From Ruminococcaceae bacterium UBA5891 (GTDB lineage: Bacteria; Bacillota; Clostridia; Oscillospirales; Acutalibacteraceae), in NCBI GenBank assembly GCA_002431945.1, contig DJET01000044.1, positions 1-16,981 of the forward strand: a stretch of DNA of 16,981 bases, written 5' to 3'. The position numbers and the translations under genes are program-made. A model generated the notes under the pieces. It was not told the DNA's origin, did no database searches, and was given only the letters and a program-made list of their open reading frames with translations. Each line of letters starts with the position of its first letter. Position 1 is the stretch's first letter. Of this stretch, positions 14,359 through 16,981 are shown one piece after another.

Positions 14359-14426
14359 AATCCGTTTCTCCTCTAAGGGTATTACGGATTCTTTCACGCT
14401 TCGCGTTCAGAATGACGCGCTTTTTT
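14359..14426 (+). repeat. Intergenic repeat-like element with hairpins and T6 run after dgt
   Basis: AATCCGT (14359-14365) pairs with ACGGATT (14384-14390) across an 18-base loop. The stretch that follows, beginning CTTTCACGCTTCG and ending in TTCAGAATGACGCG, includes a short hairpin, CGCGT (14402-14406) with ACGCG (14415-14419). Six Ts follow. I recall GGATTCTTTCGCTTCGCTCAGAATGAC-type dispersed elements in gut Clostridia genomes; this looks like a diverged copy. The last part may also act as the first terminator of dgt. Confidence 0.45.
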
Positions 14427-14450
14427 CATTACAAACGCCTATAATATGCT

Positions 14451-14488
14451 GAAAATCCCCGTACTTCCTGTGAAGTACGGGGATTTTC
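14451..14488. terminator. Bidirectional terminator between dgt and serA
   Basis: GAAAATCCCCGTACTTC (14451-14467) pairs perfectly over 17 bp with 14472-14488 around a CTGT tetraloop. The A-run on one arm and T-run on the other allow it to act in both directions. It lies 131 bases after the dgt stop and 27 bases beyond the serA stop, as expected for convergent genes. Confidence 0.85.
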
Positions 14489-14515
14489 ATAAATAACACC
14501 GCAAACGCCTTTATA

Positions 14516-15676
14516 CTATATAACGCGAACGCGTATAACTCCTTCTATCGAGCCTATTTTATCGGCTACCGCAGATACGTCCGCAGCGCCTATATCAAGC
14601 ATTGTATATGCGTAATCGCCGCGCGATTTATTAAGCAGATTTTCAATATTAACATTATCCCCCGCAAAAATTCCTGTTATAGCGGTAAGCATATTCGGAA
14701 TATTTTTGTGAATAACGCAGATACGGTATTCGCCGCTTCTGGGCATTGTAATTTCGGGCAGGTTTACCGAATTTACTATATTTCCGTTTTCAATATAGTC
14801 TATAAGCTCTCTTGCCGCCATACCTGCGCAGTTATCCTCTGATTCGGGGGTTGAAGCGCCGAGGTGCGGTATAGCTATAACGCCGTCTACGCCCAAAATA
14901 TCGTCCGACGGGAAATCCGTAACATAAGAAGCTACCTTGCCCGATTCAAGCGCCGCCTTTAACGCGTCGTTATTAACAAGACCGCCGCGCGCAAAGTTCA
15001 AAATACGCACGCCGTTTTTCATTTTAGCAATCGCTTCAGCGTTTATAAGGTTCTTTGTGCTGTTGGTAAGCGGAACATGAACCGTAATATAATCGCATTT
15101 TTCGTATATTTCATTTATATCGAAAATATGAATTGCGTTGTGCGTAAGATTCCACGCGGATTTAACCGAAAGATACGGGTCGTAGCCGTAAACCTTCATA
15201 CCAAGAGCGTTTGCGGCATTTGCAACCATAACGCCGATAGCGCCGAGACCTATTACGCCTATGGTCTTATTCTTAATTTCGGGGCCTGCAAAGGCGCCCT
15301 TGCCCTTTTCTACCATTTTGCCGACCTCGGCGCCGTTGCCCTTTAAGGTTTTTGCCCATTCGATACCCGAAATTACACGGCGCGAGCTGATCAAAAGCCC
15401 CGCTATAACAAGCTCCTTTACCGCATTTGCGTTAGCGCCCGGCGTATTAAACACAACTATACCCTTTTGCGAGCAGCGGTCTATCGGAATATTGTTGGTG
15501 CCGGCGCCGGCTCTTGCTATGGCCTTCAGGCTTTCGGGAAACTCTGTTTCGTGAAGCGAAGCGGAACGCACTATGGCACCGTCGGCATTCTCGACCTCGT
15601 CCCCTACCGTGTATTTATCGTCAAACACGTCAAGACCGGTTTTTGATATTTTATTATAGGTTTTAATTTTATACAT
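14516..15676 (-). CDS. serA: D-3-phosphoglycerate dehydrogenase
   Basis: The protein has 386 residues. It oxidises 3-phosphoglycerate to 3-phosphohydroxypyruvate with NAD+, the first step of serine synthesis. The N-terminal substrate domain contains IARAGAGTNNIP (53-64). The nucleotide-binding fold has GLGAIG (143-148), with D166 at the second strand. Catalytic R230 lies in NFARGGLVN and H271 in PHLGAST. The usual catalytic Glu, 29 residues after the Arg in E. coli SerA (240/269), corresponds here to D259 in DFPSDDI, an acidic but shorter residue. A C-terminal ACT domain (about 317-386) suggests serine feedback, although its regulation may differ from E. coli. The ATG overlaps the serC stop (TAATG at 15678-15674), so the two are coupled. 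It is shorter than the 410-residue E. coli and 520-residue Bacillus types. Confidence 0.94.
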   Translation of the reverse strand: MYKIKTYNKISKTGLDVFDDKYTVGDEVENADGAIVRSASLHETEFPESLKAIARAGAGTNNIPIDRCSQKGIVVFNTPGANANAVKELVIAGLLISSRRVISGIEWAKTLKGNGAEVGKMVEKGKGAFAGPEIKNKTIGVIGLGAIGVMVANAANALGMKVYGYDPYLSVKSAWNLTHNAIHIFDINEIYEKCDYITVHVPLTNSTKNLINAEAIAKMKNGVRILNFARGGLVNNDALKAALESGKVASYVTDFPSDDILGVDGVIAIPHLGASTPESEDNCAGMAARELIDYIENGNIVNSVNLPEITMPRSGEYRICVIHKNIPNMLTAITGIFAGDNVNIENLLNKSRGDYAYTMLDIGAADVSAVADKIGSIEGVIRVRVI

Positions 15677-16758
15677 TACGCGTTCTCCTCCTCAAATTTC
15701 TTCATAAACTCAACAAGCTTTTTAACGCCCTCTGTCGGCATAGCGTTATAAATGGAGGCACGCATACCGCCTACCGTTCTGTGGCCCTTGATATTAACAA
15801 AGCCCGCCTTTTTTGCCTCGGCTACAAACTTAGCGTCAAGCTCGTCGCTTCCCGTTACAAACGGAACGTTCATAAGCGAGCGGTCTTCGGGCACTACCGT
15901 ACCCTTAAAGAGCTTGCTGCCGTCAAGAAAATCGTAAAGAATTTTTGCCTTTTCCTCGTTGATCTTCTTCATAGCCTCAAGTCCGCCGATCTTTTTAAGC
16001 CACTTAAAGGTAAGTCCCGCAATATAAATGGCATAGCAGGGCGGCGTATTGAACATTGAGCCGTTTTCGGCGTGGGTTGCGTAATTAAGCATAGTGGGCG
16101 TAATATCCATAGCGTTGCCCACAAGATCCTTACGGATTATAACAATGGTAACGCCCGCCGGCGCAACGTTTTTCTGCGCGCCCGCATAAAGCACGCCGAA
16201 TTTTTTAACATCGATAGGCTCGGACAAAATGCAGCTTGAAATGTCAGCCACAAGCGGAATATCGCCTGTATCGGGCAGCTCGTGATATTTTGTGCCGTAA
16301 ATTGTATTATTCATACAAATATGAACATAATCGGCTTCGGGGTCAAAGTCCTCGCGCTTTGTTTTGGGAATATACGAATAGGTCTTATCCGCGCTTGAAG
16401 CCACAGCTCTTGCCTTGCCGTAACGCGCCGCCTCTTTATAAGCCTTGTTAGCCCACTGACCCGTAATTATATAATCCGCCTTACCGTTTTTATTCATAAG
16501 GTTGAACGGAACCATTGCAAACTGGGTTGAGGCGCCGCCCTGTAAAAACAGAACGTAATAATCGTCCGGTATATTCATAAGCTCGCGCAGGTTAGCCTCC
16601 GCCTCGTCAAAAATCGCCTGATATTCCTTAGAGCGGTGGGACATTTCCATTACCGACTGACCCGTAGCGCCGTACTCAAGCATTTCCGCTGCGGCGGTTT
16701 TTAAAACCTCTTCGGGTAACATTGAAGGACCCGCGCTGAAATTATAAACTCTTGCCAT
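15676..16758 (-). CDS. serC: Phosphoserine aminotransferase
   Basis: The protein has 360 residues, the normal SerC length. The start is ATG 16758, after GGGGGT at ten bases; a longer frame to 16791 lacks a site. This PLP enzyme converts 3-phosphohydroxypyruvate and glutamate to phosphoserine, the step after SerA. The N-terminus VYNFSAGPSMLPEEVL is diagnostic. EMSHRSKEY (38-46) and LQGGASTQF (72-80), which binds phosphate, follow. ADISS (171-175) holds the cofactor-ring Asp, D172. YAGAQKNVAPAG (191-202) carries the PLP lysine K196, and GHRTVGGMRASIYNAMP (325-341) completes the active site. It is the first gene of serC-serA, and no serB is visible here. The promoter is at 16845-16817. Confidence 0.96.
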   Translation of the reverse strand: MARVYNFSAGPSMLPEEVLKTAAAEMLEYGATGQSVMEMSHRSKEYQAIFDEAEANLRELMNIPDDYYVLFLQGGASTQFAMVPFNLMNKNGKADYIITGQWANKAYKEAARYGKARAVASSADKTYSYIPKTKREDFDPEADYVHICMNNTIYGTKYHELPDTGDIPLVADISSCILSEPIDVKKFGVLYAGAQKNVAPAGVTIVIIRKDLVGNAMDITPTMLNYATHAENGSMFNTPPCYAIYIAGLTFKWLKKIGGLEAMKKINEEKAKILYDFLDGSKLFKGTVVPEDRSLMNVPFVTGSDELDAKFVAEAKKAGFVNIKGHRTVGGMRASIYNAMPTEGVKKLVEFMKKFEEENA

Positions 16759-16779
16759 AATTGTTTTACCCCCATAAGC

Positions 16780-16796
16780 TTCGGGCTTCACCCGAA
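16780..16796. promoter_or_regulatory. Small hairpin in the serC leader
   Basis: TTCGGG (16780-16785) pairs with CCCGAA (16791-16796) around a 5-base loop, just before the serC ribosome binding site. The leader from the promoter is only about 50 bases. A T-box or other large riboswitch therefore does not fit. Confidence 0.35.
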
Positions 16797-16816
16797 AACA
16801 CGTTAATTTTTATTAC

Positions 16817-16845
16817 ATTATATTCTTATATGCTTTATTTGTCAA
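16817..16845 (-). promoter_or_regulatory. Perfect-consensus promoter of serC-serA
   Basis: On the minus strand TTGACA (16845-16840), exactly 17 bases and TATAAT (16822-16817) match the sigma-A consensus at all twelve positions. Transcription should start near 16810. It implies strong, probably constitutive, expression of serine synthesis. Confidence 0.85.
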
Positions 16846-16936
16846 TAGCTTTGTTAAAATTATAACAATAATTTTTGAGAAAGCGATTTTCTATTCAGAA
16901 TTTTCGTTATTTTTTTAACAATATTTATTTTAAAAT

Positions 16937-16961
16937 AAGAGCCGATATAATATCGGCTCTT
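16937..16961 (-). terminator. Terminator of an unseen upstream gene
   Basis: AAGAGCCGATA (16937-16947) pairs with TATCGGCTCTT (16951-16961) around a 3-base loop. Read leftward it is followed by ATTTTAAAATAAATATT, a modest U-rich tail. It should end a transcript entering from beyond the right edge, just before the serC promoter. It overlaps the end repeat by two bases. Confidence 0.6.
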
Positions 16962-16981
16962 CAGTCTGTCGAAAAAGTCCA
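16960..16981. repeat. Right-end copy of the contig-terminal inverted repeat
   Basis: Bases 16960-16976 (TTCAGTCTGTCGAAAAA) are the exact reverse complement of 6-22. Here the repeat follows directly on a terminator hairpin in non-coding DNA, while at the left end it runs inside a reading frame. The outermost five bases (GTCCA) do not match the left end (TTGGG), so the exact match is limited to 17 bases. Confidence 0.75.

Noticed and set aside
16759..16816. T-box or serine-linked riboswitch in the serC leader
   Set aside because: The leader is only about 50 bases, with one 6-bp hairpin; a T-box needs far more and its conserved AGGGTGG-type box is not seen.
1..16981. CRISPR array, tRNA, rRNA, transposase or integrase
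   Set aside because: I saw no regularly spaced repeats, no tRNA cloverleaf with a TTCGANTC-type arm and no recognisable recombinase protein on either strand.
1..16981. Composite mobile element bounded by the end inverted repeats
   Set aside because: No transposase or target duplication is seen and the interior includes core metabolic genes; assembly breakage at a repeat explains it more simply.

Overview
This 16,981-base window looks like a stretch of chromosome from an uncultivated gut-type Clostridia (Bacillota). The reasons are strong AGGAGG-like ribosome binding sites, sigma-A promoters with TTGACA/TATAAT boxes, a lipobox lipoprotein, a DUF2628-type protein, Gram-positive surface-protein modules (Calx-beta, Ig-like, Listeria-Bacteroides repeat, ATCTEKG cysteine repeats) and a serC-serA pair. 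The two ends carry the same 17-base sequence in opposite orientation (TTTTTCGACAGACTGAA at 6-22, its reverse complement at 16960-16976). The window is therefore probably a whole contig that stopped at copies of a dispersed repeat.

Left block (1-5200), visibly more A+T-rich than the rest. Two small membrane proteins are read leftward with an ATGA stop/start overlap. One carries a stretch like the N-terminus of MalF-type sugar permeases; the other carries a GSVGIIGGAELPT motif like that of sodium-pumping decarboxylase beta subunits. Divergently from them runs a unidirectional cluster (1218-5200) of small membrane, zinc-ribbon and lipoprotein genes of unknown function. The last gene of this cluster needs a -1 frameshift at an A6 tract to join its start codon to its membrane anchor.

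Middle block (5197-12892, all leftward). A MATE-family drug/Na+ antiporter gene meets the left cluster tail to tail with interleaved stop codons. Upstream of it lies a three-gene cell-surface cluster. Its first gene encodes a 1610-residue secreted multidomain protein and the second a poly-leucine-anchored membrane protein whose start overlaps the first gene's stop. The third encodes a small secreted protein that is essentially a stand-alone copy of the giant protein's C-terminal module. The cluster is read from a promoter with an extended -10 box and a palindrome in its spacer. This cluster is the most likely candidate for an uncharacterised system in the window.

Right block (13079-16981). 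A dNTP triphosphohydrolase gene (rightward) faces a leftward serC-serA serine-biosynthesis operon across a strong bidirectional terminator. serC has a perfect-consensus promoter. A terminator for an unseen upstream gene sits at the right edge, next to the end repeat. The housekeeping genes are ordinary. The accessory genes are recognised mostly by domain and architecture, and their functions remain unknown.
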